Shown here one piece after another: positions 54,339 to 63,981 of a stretch of DNA of 64,000 bases (positions are counted from its first letter, which is position 1; each line of letters begins with the position of its first letter). Under the pieces are notes generated by a model. The model saw only the letters and a list, made by a program, of their open reading frames with translations. It searched no databases and was not told the DNA's origin. Both the position numbers and the translations under genes were made by a program. The DNA is from Mycobacterium senriense (lineage in GTDB: Bacteria > Actinomycetota > Actinomycetes > Mycobacteriales > Mycobacteriaceae): assembly GCF_019668465.1 (NCBI RefSeq), contig NZ_AP024828.1, positions 1,054,001 to 1,118,000 on the forward strand, written 5' to 3'.

Positions 54339-55736
54339 GTGAAGCTGAACGCATGGAACCTGGCCGGCCTCAAGATCCCGGTCCCGACGTATGACCGCGG
54401 CCAAATCGGCATCGGCATAGCGCATTTCGGCGTCGGTGGTTTCCACCGATCGCATCAGGCCATGTACATCGACCGGCTGCTCAGCGGCGGGCTCGCCCGC
54501 GACTTCGGAATCTGCGGAATCGGTGTGCTGCCGAACGATGAGCGCATGCGTGACGCGCTGCGCGGCCAGGACCACCTGTACACGCTGATCCTCGAACACC
54601 CCGACGGAAGCCGGGAGCCGCGGGTCATCGGCTCCATCGTCGACTACCGTTATGCGCCTGACGATCCCGAATCCGTGATCGAACTGCTGGCCGATCCGGC
54701 CACCCGGATCATCTCGCTCACCATCACCGAGGGCGGTTATCAGCCGCCGCTGAGCGCGGTGTTCGGGTTGGTGGCCGAGGCGTGCAACCGGCGGCGCGAG
54801 CGCAACCTGCCCTCCCCCACGATCGTCTCCTGCGACAACATCGCCGGAAACGGAGACGTGGCACGACGGGTTTTCACGTCGTACGCCGAGCGAATCAATC
54901 CCGAACTCGCGCAATGGATGCGCGAGAAGACCACCTTCCCCAATTCGATGGTTGACCGGATCACACCGGTGACCACGCCCGACGTGCTCACGCGGCTGGA
55001 CTCCGAATTCGGGGTGGCCGACGCCTGGCCCGTGATCGCCGAACCCTTCGCCATGTGGGTGATCGAGGACAACTTCGCCGACGGGCGACCACCGCTGGAT
55101 CAAGCCGGGGTGCAACTCGTCGGCAACGTCGCTCCCTACGAGGCGATGAAGTTGCGGTTGCTCAACGCCGGCCATCAGGGCCTGTGTTATTTCGCCTACC
55201 TCTGCGGTTACCGGCTGGTGCACGACGCCGCCCGCGATCCGTTGATCGCCGATTTCCTTGCCCGCTATCTGGATTCGGAGGCCACCCCGACGTTGCAGCG
55301 CGTCCCGGGGTTGGACGAATTCCGGGGCGGGCTGCTGCCGCGCTTCGCCAACGCCTACATCCGCGATACCGTGGCCAGGCTGTGCGCCGAATCCTCGGAC
55401 CGCATCCCGAAGTGGTTGTTGCCCGTGGTGCGCGACAACCTGCGCTCGGGCGGCCCGGTGCGGCTGTCCGCGGCGATCGTCGCGAGCTGGGCACGCTACG
55501 CCGAGGGCGTCGACGAAGAGGGTCAACCGATCGAGGTGGTGGACCGGCTGGCCGACACCCTGGTCCCGATCGCCCGCTCGCAGCGCGACGACCCGGTGGC
55601 GTTCCTGGCCAACCGTTCCGTCTTCGGCGACCTCGTCGACGATGAGCGTTTCCGCGAGGCCTACCTGTGGGCGCTGGACTGGCTGCACCGAAACGGCGCA
55701 CGCGCCACGCTGCGGGCGCTGCTTGGGGCCGACTGA
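54339..55736 (+). CDS. Mannitol/arabinitol dehydrogenase family protein
   Basis: A 465-residue polyol 2-dehydrogenase that oxidises a sugar alcohol (mannitol, D-arabinitol) to a ketose with NAD. Signatures: [20 protein letters not shown] (cofactor site), ITITEGGY-like [25 protein letters not shown], and the substrate-binding [13 protein letters not shown] and [10 protein letters not shown] containing catalytic Lys and Asn/His. The GTG start is 49 bp after the DUF732 gene. It is followed after 2 bp by xylulokinase, so the pair should turn arabinitol or xylitol into xylulose 5-phosphate. Confidence 0.92.
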   Translation: MKLNAWNLAGLKIPVPTYDRGQIGIGIAHFGVGGFHRSHQAMYIDRLLSGGLARDFGICGIGVLPNDERMRDALRGQDHLYTLILEHPDGSREPRVIGSIVDYRYAPDDPESVIELLADPATRIISLTITEGGYQPPLSAVFGLVAEACNRRRERNLPSPTIVSCDNIAGNGDVARRVFTSYAERINPELAQWMREKTTFPNSMVDRITPVTTPDVLTRLDSEFGVADAWPVIAEPFAMWVIEDNFADGRPPLDQAGVQLVGNVAPYEAMKLRLLNAGHQGLCYFAYLCGYRLVHDAARDPLIADFLARYLDSEATPTLQRVPGLDEFRGGLLPRFANAYIRDTVARLCAESSDRIPKWLLPVVRDNLRSGGPVRLSAAIVASWARYAEGVDEEGQPIEVVDRLADTLVPIARSQRDDPVAFLANRSVFGDLVDDERFREAYLWALDWLHRNGARATLRALLGAD

Positions 55737-55738
55737 CG

Positions 55739-57181
55739 ATGACCCTGGTCGCCGGGATCGATTCGTCGACGCAGTCCTGCAAGGTGCTGGTGTGCGATGC
55801 CGCCACCGGCCGGGTGGTCCGCGCGGGACAGGCCGGTCATCCGGCCGGCACCGAAATCGACCCGGCGGCATGGGAAACCGCCGCTCGAGAAGCGATCGCG
55901 CAGGCGGGCGGGCTGGATGGAGTCGACGCGATCGCCGTCGGCGCACAGCAGCACGGCATGGTGTGCCTGGACGGAGCCGGCCAGGTGGTACGCCCCGCAC
56001 TGCTGTGGAACGACGTGCGGTCGGCCGACGCCGCGCACGCACTCGTCGACGAGCTGGGCGGCGCGCGGGCCTGGGCCCGGGCCGTCGGCGTGGTGCCGCT
56101 GGCCGCGATCACGGTGGCGAAATTGCGCTGGCTGGCCGACCACGAGCCACGGCACGCCGACCGCACCGCCGCGGTCGGCCTGCCGCACGATTGGCTGACC
56201 TGGCGGCTGCGCGGCGAGCCGGACATCGCAGCGCTGACCACCGACCGCAGCGACGCCAGCGGCACCGGCTACTACGACGCCGCGACGGGTGCCTACCGTG
56301 TCGATCTGCTGACGCTGGCGCTGCGCGGCCGTCGTCCTCAACTGCCGACCGTGCTGCACCCGTCGGGCCGAACAACCTGCGGCGCAAGCGTATTCGGTGC
56401 CGGGCTCGGGGACAACGCCGCCGCCGCGCTGGGTCTGGGCGCCGAGGAGGGCGACGTGATCGTCTCGATCGGGACCTCAGGGGTGGTGGCCGCCGTCACC
56501 GCGGATCCGGTCCGCGACGACGCGGGATTCGTCGCCGGATTCGCCGACGGCACCGGCCGTTATCTGCCGTTGGTGTGCACCCTCAACGGTGCGCGGGTGC
56601 TGGAAGCCGCCGCCGCGATGCTGAACGTCGACCAGGACGAGCTATCCCGGCTTGCGCTGTCGGCGCCGCCGGGCAGCACGGGTCTGGTCCTGGTTCCCTA
56701 CCTGGAGGGCGAACGAACTCCCAACCGGCCCAATGCAACCGGTGCACTACACGGCCTGCGCGTCGCCAATGCGACCCCGGCCAACCTGGCCCGCGCCGCC
56801 GTGGAGGGACTGCTGTGCTCGCTCGCCGACGGCGTCGCGCATCTGGCCGCGCACGGCGCCGTCGCGCGGCGCATCCTGCTGGTCGGCGGCGGCGCGCAGT
56901 CCCGGGCGCTGCGCGCGATCGCGCCCACGGTGTTCGGCATGCCGGTGCTGGCGCCCACGCCGGCGCAGTACGTCGCGCTGGGCGCGGCGCGGCAGGCGGC
57001 GTGGGCGTTGAGCGGATCGCCGCGACCGCCCGCGTGGAATCCGCCGCCCACAGACGAATACACCGCCGACCCCGCACCAGAGGTGCCGGCGCACTACGCG
57101 CGGGTGCGCGACCTCACCGAGGGGGTCACTGGTCGTCGGGAAGCGGACGAAACACCGGAAGGACCCGGTATTTCGCGCTGA
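55739..57181 (+). CDS. xylB: Xylulokinase
   Basis: A 480-residue FGGY-family carbohydrate kinase, XylB type, phosphorylating D-xylulose. [18 protein letters not shown] is phosphate-1; [16 protein letters not shown] and [11 protein letters not shown] are substrate motifs; [15 protein letters not shown] and [18 protein letters not shown] form the C-terminal ATP domain; GEDTPN-like EGERTPNRP is conserved. It starts 2 bp after the polyol dehydrogenase, so they are translationally close. Its last 18 codons overlap the opposite-strand PAP2-kinase gene by 56 bp. Confidence 0.93.
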   Translation: MTLVAGIDSSTQSCKVLVCDAATGRVVRAGQAGHPAGTEIDPAAWETAAREAIAQAGGLDGVDAIAVGAQQHGMVCLDGAGQVVRPALLWNDVRSADAAHALVDELGGARAWARAVGVVPLAAITVAKLRWLADHEPRHADRTAAVGLPHDWLTWRLRGEPDIAALTTDRSDASGTGYYDAATGAYRVDLLTLALRGRRPQLPTVLHPSGRTTCGASVFGAGLGDNAAAALGLGAEEGDVIVSIGTSGVVAAVTADPVRDDAGFVAGFADGTGRYLPLVCTLNGARVLEAAAAMLNVDQDELSRLALSAPPGSTGLVLVPYLEGERTPNRPNATGALHGLRVANATPANLARAAVEGLLCSLADGVAHLAAHGAVARRILLVGGGAQSRALRAIAPTVFGMPVLAPTPAQYVALGAARQAAWALSGSPRPPAWNPPPTDEYTADPAPEVPAHYARVRDLTEGVTGRREADETPEGPGISR

Positions 57182-58625
57182 AGCTGGCCTTGTCGTATTC
57201 GGCGCCGACCTCGCCGTCACAGGCGACGACCGTGGGGCCGTCGACGGCGCTGAAGCTGAATTCCGGCACCTGCAACTCGTGGTAGAGCGGGCTGCGCTCC
57301 AGCCGGCCGAGGGCCAGCGCGGTCAGGATCCTGGTCCTGGCCCAGTGGCGGCCGGTCTCGAGGATGCGCACATCGATCAGGCCGTCGTCCATCCGGGTCC
57401 GGCGCGCCGGCGCGAACCCGGTCGGCAGGTACAGCGAATTGCCCAGGAAGAACAGCGATGTCAGCAGGGTCTTGTTGTCGTAGCGGATGCGCACCGGCTG
57501 GTCCTTGCGCAGCGTATGCAGCATCGCGTAGAGACCGGCCAGCGGCTTGCCGATGCGCTTCTCCAGCTTTTCGCGCTGCCGCACGAAGGTCGGGTAGGCG
57601 CCGATGCTGGCGGTGTTGAGAACCATCTGAGAATCGTTGAGGCACACCAGGTCCACGCATGCCACGTGGCCGCGCCGGATCGCGTCGACCGTCTTGGCCA
57701 CGGTGTCGCAGCCGATGTCTTTGGCGAAGTGGTTGAACGTGCCGGCGGGAAACACCGCCAGGGGAAGCCCCGCGTCGATGGCCACCCCGGCGGCGGCCGC
57801 GACGGTGCCGTCACCGCCGCCCACCGCCAGCACCTCGGCGCATTCGGCCGCGTTGCGCAGCACCTGCACCGGGTCGTCGTCGGGGCCCAGTTCTCGGATA
57901 TCGACCTTCGGCAGCGCGGCGCGCACCTCGTCGACCACCCGGGCCCCCGTGCCGCTGCCCGACTCCGGGTTGATGACCAGGACCACGCCGGCGCCATCGG
58001 GCCGCCGCGGCGCGGCGAGGCGCAGCGGTTCTGTTCTCGGAAGGGCGGTTTCGACGATCGGCGGGACGAGCCGGCCGCCCAGCACGGCCAGGCCGGAGCC
58101 GATGCCGAATCCGGCGATGACGTCGCCGGGATAGTGCGCGCCCGTCACCACCCGCGACAGACCGACCAGCCCGGCCAGCAGCGCCAGGCCGAAGCCCAGC
58201 GTCGGGTTCTCCAGCCCCACCCCGATCGCGAACGCGGCCGCGCTCGCGGAGTGCCCGGACGGCAGCGAGTTCGACGTCGGGCGCCGGCGGACCTGCCTGA
58301 CCAAGGGCACCAGGTCGTAACCGGGGCGCGGTCGCCGGCGGATCCGCTTGGCGACCTGATTGGTGATCAGGCTGGCCGCGGCCAGCGTCACCAGCCCGCG
58401 GGTCGCGCCGCGCTGCGCGCTGTGCCGGCCGGTGGCCAGCAGCGCCGCACCGAGGCCCACCCACAGCTTGGAATGGTCGGCCGCCCGGGTCAGCGGCGGC
58501 ATGACCGTGTCCAGTAGCGGGGTGTCCGTCTCGGCGATGGCGTCGAACAGCTCCCGATCCAGCGTGCCCAGTCCCCGGGTGATCTGTTTGATGCCGCGCG
58601 CGCGTTGCCAGGGCCCCCTGTTCAT
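57126..58625 (-). CDS. PAP2 phosphatase-diacylglycerol/sphingosine-kinase fusion
   Basis: A 499-residue fusion. Residues 1-195 are a membrane PAP2 phosphatase: [25 protein letters not shown] and [16 protein letters not shown] give the three catalytic motifs. Residues 200-499 are a diacylglycerol-kinase catalytic domain with [27 protein letters not shown] and [14 protein letters not shown]. Together they would dephosphorylate and rephosphorylate lipids at the membrane. The fusion is common in mycobacteria. Divergent by 28 bp from the HExxH gene. Confidence 0.92.
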   Translation of the reverse strand: MNRGPWQRARGIKQITRGLGTLDRELFDAIAETDTPLLDTVMPPLTRAADHSKLWVGLGAALLATGRHSAQRGATRGLVTLAAASLITNQVAKRIRRRPRPGYDLVPLVRQVRRRPTSNSLPSGHSASAAAFAIGVGLENPTLGFGLALLAGLVGLSRVVTGAHYPGDVIAGFGIGSGLAVLGGRLVPPIVETALPRTEPLRLAAPRRPDGAGVVLVINPESGSGTGARVVDEVRAALPKVDIRELGPDDDPVQVLRNAAECAEVLAVGGGDGTVAAAAGVAIDAGLPLAVFPAGTFNHFAKDIGCDTVAKTVDAIRRGHVACVDLVCLNDSQMVLNTASIGAYPTFVRQREKLEKRIGKPLAGLYAMLHTLRKDQPVRIRYDNKTLLTSLFFLGNSLYLPTGFAPARRTRMDDGLIDVRILETGRHWARTRILTALALGRLERSPLYHELQVPEFSFSAVDGPTVVACDGEVGAEYDKASFSAKYRVLPVFRPLPDDQ

Positions 58626-58653
58626 TCGCTACACCCTAAATTGGTCCGAAGAC

Positions 58654-59427
58654 ATGGACGCACAGGGCTATTGCTTGAGGTGGCGGGAGAACGCCGAACG
58701 CCGCGGCGTGGCCGCGCACGTCGTCGCCGAGATCACCCGCCGGCACGACGTCACCGCCACCCGCTTCGGGGTCCTCGACAAGATGGCCGAGTTCAACGAC
58801 CCGCACGGCAAATCGTTCTTCCTGATCCCGCCCTACGCCGACGGCGCGCGGGCCCGGGCCGCCGCGCTGATGACCTACATCTTCAACGCGGGCACCGGCT
58901 ACGGTAAGCCGGGCGGACGGACCACCGACTTTCCGGTCACCCCGTACGGCGCCGCGGAGGTCACGCGAATCATGGCCCGCCAGAACGCAAACCGCTGGAG
59001 CTACACCCGCGACGTCGCCTTCGTGCACCGCAACGGGGGGCGGCTGGTCACCACCCCCAACGGCATGCTCATGGGCCTGGGCGGCAACTGGTTGCAGCGG
59101 CTGTTCAGCCAGCGCGGCGGCACCACCTGGGGTGAGCTCTTCATGGTCAACGCGGGCCGGGTCGCCGACCCCGGCGAGCAGCTTCGCCAGATCGTCTCGT
59201 CCGGGCGTGCCTGGTATCTCGACGCCCGCGGCACGCCCCGCGCAAGCCGCCTCGACCTGGACCGGGTGTTGCACCACGAAGAACGGCACGCCGCGCAATG
59301 GGCAGAGCGGGGCTATGTGGGCATGCTCGCGGGCTACGGCCGGGAGCTGTTCCGCGAGTTGGTCTTTGGCGCGGTGAACAGCCTCGAAGAGGACGCGGGC
59401 CTGGCCGACGGAGGCTACAGCGCGTGA
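58654..59427 (+). CDS. Conserved protein with HExxH metalloprotease-like motif
   Basis: A 257-residue protein I do not recognise as a named family. There is no signal peptide. The only enzymatic hint is HHEERHAAQWAERGYV near 210-225, containing HEERH, a perfect HExxH zincin motif on a predicted helix; a candidate third ligand is Glu in NSLEEDAGL near 245. Middle part is aromatic and Arg/Gly-rich (RWSYTRDVAFVHRNGGRL). It starts 28 bp from the divergent PAP2-kinase gene and overlaps the GAP gene end by 13 bp. Metal binding is inference. Confidence 0.75.
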   Translation: MDAQGYCLRWRENAERRGVAAHVVAEITRRHDVTATRFGVLDKMAEFNDPHGKSFFLIPPYADGARARAAALMTYIFNAGTGYGKPGGRTTDFPVTPYGAAEVTRIMARQNANRWSYTRDVAFVHRNGGRLVTTPNGMLMGLGGNWLQRLFSQRGGTTWGELFMVNAGRVADPGEQLRQIVSSGRAWYLDARGTPRASRLDLDRVLHHEERHAAQWAERGYVGMLAGYGRELFRELVFGAVNSLEEDAGLADGGYSA

Positions 59428-60086
59428 ATCCCGTGGTAGAGCACCATCGCACCGATCACCACGAAGACCGCCGCCAGTAGGGCGCCGTTGTTGCGGTCCA
59501 TCCAGTCCTTGAGCCGGACCAGGGTGTCGTCGAGGCGGCTTCCGGCCGCCACGTAGGCCAATATCGGGATCGCCACGCTGGACGCGGCGATGGCCACGAA
59601 GAACGCCGCCGCCACCCAGTCACCGGCGAGGCCGAGCCCGCTGGTGCCAATGCCCAGTCCCGCGGGGACGCAGATGAGCGCCACATCCGGTCGCACCACG
59701 GCCAGCACCGCCCCGGTGATCCCCGCCCGCCCGGGGGTGATGCTGGCGAACGAGCGCATCCAGGCCGGGGATTCGGCCTGGCCGTGCCGGTTGAGCCAGC
59801 GGTAGATGCCGTACACGATCAGCGCCGACCCCAGCACCACGCGCAGCCACGACGACCACCGCGGGGGCGCCTTGTCCAAGCCGCCCAGCAGGCCCGAGGC
59901 CGCGACGGCGATCGCCGTCAGCGCGGCCAGGCTCAGCACCCAGCCGCCCAGAAACGCGAGGCTGCTCGGCCGCGGCCGCGGCGCCTGCAGCACCAGCACC
60001 GCCGGGATGACGGTGAGCGGTGAGAGGGAGATGACCAGTCCGAGCGGAACGAGCCCGGTCAGCACCGTCCCCCAGCTTCCTGCCAT
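59415..60086 (-). CDS. GAP (Sap) family membrane protein 1
   Basis: A 223-residue six-helix membrane protein of the GAP (glycopeptidolipid-addressing, Sap) family, related to LysE-type permeases. Typical features: VISLSPLTVIPAVLVLQAPRPRP in helix 1-2, FLGGWVLSLAALTAIAV, then VPAGLGIG and IPILAYVAAGSRLDDTLVRLK, and a C-terminal VIGAMVLYHGIHAL. Family member Gap is needed for glycopeptidolipid transport in M. smegmatis. A similar gene follows upstream by 55 bp; the pair are tandem duplicates. Confidence 0.88.
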   Translation of the reverse strand: MAGSWGTVLTGLVPLGLVISLSPLTVIPAVLVLQAPRPRPSSLAFLGGWVLSLAALTAIAVAASGLLGGLDKAPPRWSSWLRVVLGSALIVYGIYRWLNRHGQAESPAWMRSFASITPGRAGITGAVLAVVRPDVALICVPAGLGIGTSGLGLAGDWVAAAFFVAIAASSVAIPILAYVAAGSRLDDTLVRLKDWMDRNNGALLAAVFVVIGAMVLYHGIHAL

Positions 60087-60141
60087 GAGCGGGATCCTTC
60101 CATTGCCGCGAACGATGCGACGCCGAACGCGCCGAACCGGG

Positions 60142-60825
60142 TCAGGCCAGCGTGCGAATTCCGTTGTAGAGCACCATCAACCCGATCAGAAACAGGATGA
60201 CGGCCATCATCGCGTCGTGGTTCGCCTCCATCCAGGCCTTGAGACGTTCCAGGACATGGTCGAGGCGGTCCCCGGCGCCGATATACGCCAGGATCGGGAT
60301 GGCGACCGTCGACGCGGCGAGCACCACGAAGATCGCGGCCGCGATCAGCTGAGCGCCGGCGCTCAGGGTGCTGTTGCCGACGGCCAGGCCGGCGGTCGCG
60401 CACAGGATCAGCACCTCGGGCCGCAGCGGCGCCAGCACCGCCCCGATCACCGCGGCGCGCACCGGGGACAGGGTGGAGAACGATCGCATCCAGCGCGGCA
60501 TGCTGCGCTGCCGGTGCCGGGTGAACCAGTGGTAGGCCGCCAGCGCGATGAGCGCCAGGCCGAACGCGAGCCGCACCCAGGCCGCCCATTTCGGCGGGGC
60601 CGCGTGGAAGCCACTGAGCACTTCCGAGCCGCTGACGAAGGCGGCGGTGAGGGCGACCAGTCCCAGCAGCCACCCGCCCAGAAAGGAAAGACTGGCCGGG
60701 CGCGGCCGCGGCGCGTGCAGCACCAGCACGGCGGGGATGACCGTGATCGGTGACAGCGCGATGACCGCCGCCAACGCGATGAGTTTGCTCAGCACCGAGC
60801 CCCAACTTGCGTCCACGGGCAGCAA
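60142..60825 (-). CDS. GAP (Sap) family membrane protein 2
   Basis: A 227-residue paralogue of the next gene. It has VIALSPITVIPAVLVLHAPRP, FLGGWLLGLVALTAAF, TAGLAVGNSTLSAG and IPILAYIGAGDRLDHVLERLK, and ends LIGLMVLYNGIRTLA. Six hydrophobic segments are visible. Transport of a lipid or amino acid is inferred from the family. It is upstream of GAP 1 in the same operon; the ATG at 60825 follows no strong ribosome-binding site. Confidence 0.88.
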   Translation of the reverse strand: MLPVDASWGSVLSKLIALAAVIALSPITVIPAVLVLHAPRPRPASLSFLGGWLLGLVALTAAFVSGSEVLSGFHAAPPKWAAWVRLAFGLALIALAAYHWFTRHRQRSMPRWMRSFSTLSPVRAAVIGAVLAPLRPEVLILCATAGLAVGNSTLSAGAQLIAAAIFVVLAASTVAIPILAYIGAGDRLDHVLERLKAWMEANHDAMMAVILFLIGLMVLYNGIRTLA

Positions 60826-60869
60826 TCATCGCATCGGCGTGGTACTCACGCAGCGGTTGATCGCGCGGG

Positions 60870-61175
60870 TCAGCCTTTGCGACGCAGGGTCCAGGCGGGC
60901 ACCCAGTGCGTCACGGTCCTGCGCTTGGAGCCGTACGCGACGGGATAGGTCACCAGCCCCCACCAGTCGCCCTGCTCACACAGGGCCCAACAGCTCAGCC
61001 ACCCCTCGACGACCTTGTGCAGCTGCAGACCGTTGGGCTGATAGCGCCCCGAGCGGTGCGGCTCGCGGGGGAAGAGCACCGTCAGGTCGACCAGTACCGC
61101 GACCGGCGGGCGCACCACCCGAAACGGGCTCCGGACCGGTTGGCCGTTGTACCCGATCGACGCGAGCGGACCCAT
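60870..61175 (-). CDS. Small conserved protein, 101 aa
   Basis: A 101-residue protein that starts at ATG 61175 (MGPLASIGYNGQPVRSPFRV). It is Pro/Arg- and Trp-rich (VEGWLSCWALCEQGDWWGLV, THWVPAWTLRRKG) with a basic C-terminus, and resembles short SH3-like mycobacterial conserved proteins of unknown function. Its neighbours are a divergent mannosyltransferase-like gene and, in the same direction, the GAP pair, from which it is separated by 44 bp. No functional assignment possible. Confidence 0.7.
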   Translation of the reverse strand: MGPLASIGYNGQPVRSPFRVVRPPVAVLVDLTVLFPREPHRSGRYQPNGLQLHKVVEGWLSCWALCEQGDWWGLVTYPVAYGSKRRTVTHWVPAWTLRRKG

Positions 61176-61286
61176 TGATCGATCATACGTTCGAATGTGC
61201 GCTCGACTGAGCCCCCTGAGCGGCCCGGTTCGCTTCTGGCAACATAGCGGTGTGTTCAGCCAAACCGCGACGTCCCGGGCGGTTCG

Positions 61287-62849
61287 GTGAGCATCGGAAC
61301 CACCGAGGCCACCCGGCGTCGCCGCGGCGTGCTGGGCGGTCGCCGACCGGCGGTACCGGCCGCGCTGGACCCGGTGATCGTCGCGATCGTGGCCACCGCG
61401 GTGAGCATGGCCGGCGCCGCGCGGCCCTCCTTCTGGTACGACGAGGCCGCGACCATCTCGGCCGCCTACAGCCGGTCGCTGGCCCAGATGTGGCACATGC
61501 TGGGCAACGTCGACGCCGTTCACGGCTTGTATTACCTGCTCATGCACGGCTGGTTCCAGGTTTTCCCGCCCACCGAGTTCTGGTCGCGCGCGCCGAGCGC
61601 CCTGGCGGTGGGCGGCGCCGCCGCCGGCGTCGTCGTACTGGGCAAGCAGTTCTCGCCCCGCACCGTCGCGGTGGCCTCCGGAGCGTTCTGCGCGGTGTTG
61701 CCGCGGACCACCTGGGCGGGCATCGAGGCCCGTCCCTATGCGATGTCGATGATGGCCGCCGTGTGGCTGACCGTCCTGCTGGTCTACGCCGCGCGCCGTG
61801 ACGCCGGTTGGGCGTGGCTGTGCTACGCCGTCGCGCTGGCCTGCTCGATCGTGCTGGACGCCTACCTCGCGCTGCTGCTGGCGCCGTACGCCGTGTTCAT
61901 CGGCGTCTTCCACCGGGGCCGAACGGCGTTGCTGGGCTTCGTGATTGCGTCGGGCGTGGCCGTCGGCGCGCTGATGCCGTTTTTGATGACGGTCGCCGGG
62001 CAGGCGCACCAGATCAGTTGGGTCGCGCCCATCGGTCACCGCACCATCGAAGACGTGCTGATGCAGCAGTATTTCGAACGATGCCCGCCGTTCGCCGTGC
62101 TGTCGGCGTTGCTGATCGGTGCGGCAATCGTGTTGTGGCTCAGCGGTTCCGCGCGTCTGGCGAATTCGCAGCGCCAGCTGCTGGTGCTCGCGACGAGCTG
62201 GCTCGCGGCGCCGACGGCCGCGATCGTGACGTATTCGGCGCTGGTTCATCCGATCTACACGCCGCGCTACCTGTGTTTCACCGCGCCGGCGCTGGCGCTG
62301 ATCCTGGGGGTCTGCGGTGGCGCGGTGGTCGCCAAACCGTGGGTGACGACGGCGGTCGTCGGCCTTTTCGCCGTGGCCGCCGCGCCCAATTACGTTTGGG
62401 TGCAACGTAACCCGTATGCCAAGTACGGCATGGACTACAGTCAGGTCGCCGACCTGATCACCGCGAAGGCCGCGCCTGGCGACTGCCTACTGGTGAACGA
62501 CACGGTGACGTTCATGCCGGCACCCATGCGCCCACTGCTGGCGGCGCGCCCGGATGCCTATCGCAAGCTGATCGATCTCACGCTGTGGCAGAAGGCGACC
62601 GACCGCAACGACGTCTTCGACACCAATCTCATCCCCGAGGTGGTGGCCCGGCCGCTGAGCCAGTGCGGGGTCGTCTGGATCATCACCCAGGCCGACCCGT
62701 CCCAGCCGGCGCACGAGCAGGGTCCGGCGCTGCCGCCCGGCCCAGTCTATTGGGCGAGCACCGCCTTCGCGGTGCCGCACGACCTGGGCTTCCGGCTGGT
62801 GGAGCGCTGGCAGTTCAACCTGGTCCAGGTGCTCAGAGCGGAGCGCTAG
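61287..62849 (+). CDS. GT39-like membrane glycosyltransferase
   Basis: A 520-residue polytopic protein with about ten helices, of the ArnT/PMT (GT39/GT83-like) type. The first periplasmic loop has the acidic motif in SFWYDEAATISAAYSRSL, and NVDAVHGLYYLLMHGWF and EARPYAMSMMAAVWL are conserved. The last 120 residues are a soluble outer domain. It probably transfers a sugar from a polyprenyl carrier outside the membrane; substrate unknown. The GTG at 61287 is chosen since GGTGAGC is the first start after GGGCGG. Its stop abuts the opposite GH16 stop. Confidence 0.82.
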   Translation: MSIGTTEATRRRRGVLGGRRPAVPAALDPVIVAIVATAVSMAGAARPSFWYDEAATISAAYSRSLAQMWHMLGNVDAVHGLYYLLMHGWFQVFPPTEFWSRAPSALAVGGAAAGVVVLGKQFSPRTVAVASGAFCAVLPRTTWAGIEARPYAMSMMAAVWLTVLLVYAARRDAGWAWLCYAVALACSIVLDAYLALLLAPYAVFIGVFHRGRTALLGFVIASGVAVGALMPFLMTVAGQAHQISWVAPIGHRTIEDVLMQQYFERCPPFAVLSALLIGAAIVLWLSGSARLANSQRQLLVLATSWLAAPTAAIVTYSALVHPIYTPRYLCFTAPALALILGVCGGAVVAKPWVTTAVVGLFAVAAAPNYVWVQRNPYAKYGMDYSQVADLITAKAAPGDCLLVNDTVTFMPAPMRPLLAARPDAYRKLIDLTLWQKATDRNDVFDTNLIPEVVARPLSQCGVVWIITQADPSQPAHEQGPALPPGPVYWASTAFAVPHDLGFRLVERWQFNLVQVLRAER

Positions 62850-63677
62850 TCACCAGATGTGGATCCAGTCGACGAGCATGTCCGCCGGGAGACCGGCAGC
62901 GGCCGGATCTCCGGCGCCGACCCCACCGACGGCCAGGGTGAACATGGGCGTCATCCAGTAGCCGGGATTGTTGAAGGGCCACCGGAAGTCGTCGGGGGCG
63001 CCCCCGTGCACGTGAATGGGTTTGTTCGGAACGCTGAAGTACTGCGCCCCGTCTCGGGCGAATTGAAATCCCTCCTCGCCCCAGTGCATTCGCCAGGTGT
63101 GCCAGGCGCCGTCGACCATGCCGGGAATCGATTTGCCTTCCCAGGTCTTCCCGTTCGACGCGGCGTGCACCGTCGTTCCCGGCGGCCACGAGCCGTTGCC
63201 GTACCACTCGAAAAGGTCGACCTCACCGTCCGGCAGCGGATCCTCGTTGACACCCCAGAAGGCCGACCAAAGGCCCGGCTCCAAGCAGTCCAGCTTGATC
63301 TTCGCCTCCCAGGTCTGGTTGATCATGCTCCGGAAGTTCCCCCGCAGTTTGGCGCCGTAGTAGGTGTCCCCCTCGCGGGTGGCGCGCAAGACGAGGTTGG
63401 AATTGCCGTCCTGGAACACATTTCGGCGGTCGTCGCGGTAGATCCCCGCGACCGGCGGGAACACGTCGTCCTGCCAGGTCTGGACGGTCCATTTCCCCGG
63501 ATCGGGAGCCGAGCCCGCCGGGCCGTCGAACTCGTCGGCGAAGATGTAGCCGCCGCCCCCCGCCGACGGCGCGGCAGGCACCGACGGGCCGGACGGGGTG
63601 GCCCAGGCACCCGGCAAGCGCATCGCAGCCCCGATCATGCCGAGGCCCGACATCAACATCATGCTGCGACGATCCAT
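62850..63677 (-). CDS. Exported GH16 beta-glucanase (Rv0315-like)
   Basis: A 275-residue secreted glycoside hydrolase 16. The N-terminus MDRRSMMLMSGLGMIGAAM resembles a Tat signal (RRSMML), cut near AWA. The domain starts at YIFADEFDG, with catalytic GEVDLFEWYG (E-x-D-x-x-E) near 155, and FWGVNEDPLPDG and WHTWRMHWGEEG conserved. Such enzymes cleave beta-1,3-glucan; M. tuberculosis Rv0315 is the likely counterpart, reported as a glucanase and an immunogenic secreted protein. It ends exactly against the glycosyltransferase gene. Confidence 0.9.
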   Translation of the reverse strand: MDRRSMMLMSGLGMIGAAMRLPGAWATPSGPSVPAAPSAGGGGYIFADEFDGPAGSAPDPGKWTVQTWQDDVFPPVAGIYRDDRRNVFQDGNSNLVLRATREGDTYYGAKLRGNFRSMINQTWEAKIKLDCLEPGLWSAFWGVNEDPLPDGEVDLFEWYGNGSWPPGTTVHAASNGKTWEGKSIPGMVDGAWHTWRMHWGEEGFQFARDGAQYFSVPNKPIHVHGGAPDDFRWPFNNPGYWMTPMFTLAVGGVGAGDPAAAGLPADMLVDWIHIW

Positions 63678-63981
63678 CTAAACCACCAATCGTTCCAGCC
63701 GGCTCGTCAAGCTCGGCGAATTCTCCCCAGGCAACTCTCGCAAACGGTGTTATGAAACCACGCGGTGGGGTGGGCCGCATCCCGGTGTCGCGATCCGCGC
63801 GCGGCATTCCCGGCCGCGACCCGCGGGCCGGTCCATCGCTGCCATCCCCCTGGCATAAGCAAGCGACGATAGCAGCCGCGGACCCGATTTCCTGGGATTT
63901 CCCACCCCAATTATCAACCACGTTGACATTCGCGGCGCCGCTGGTATCAAGGAGGTTGATGGTTTAAGAAAGGAAATCAAC
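63678..63981. other. Promoter region at right edge
   Basis: About 300 bp without a gene. A SigA-like promoter is visible at 63923-63950 (TTGACA, 16 bases, TATCAA). Between it and the last ATG is GGAGG followed by the tiny frame ATG-GTT-TAA (63959-63967), then AAAGGAAA. Confidence 0.55.
63923..63950 (+). promoter_or_regulatory. SigA-like promoter of right-edge gene
   Basis: TTGACA (63923-63928), 16-base spacer, TATCAA (63945-63950), 31 bp before ATG 63982. The -35 is perfect; the -10 differs from TATAAT at two positions. Confidence 0.55.

Noticed and set aside
60870..62405. Long minus-strand frame running under the GT39-like gene
   Set aside because: Only the last 101 codons, from ATG 61175, look like protein; the upstream part is antisense to the glycosyltransferase.
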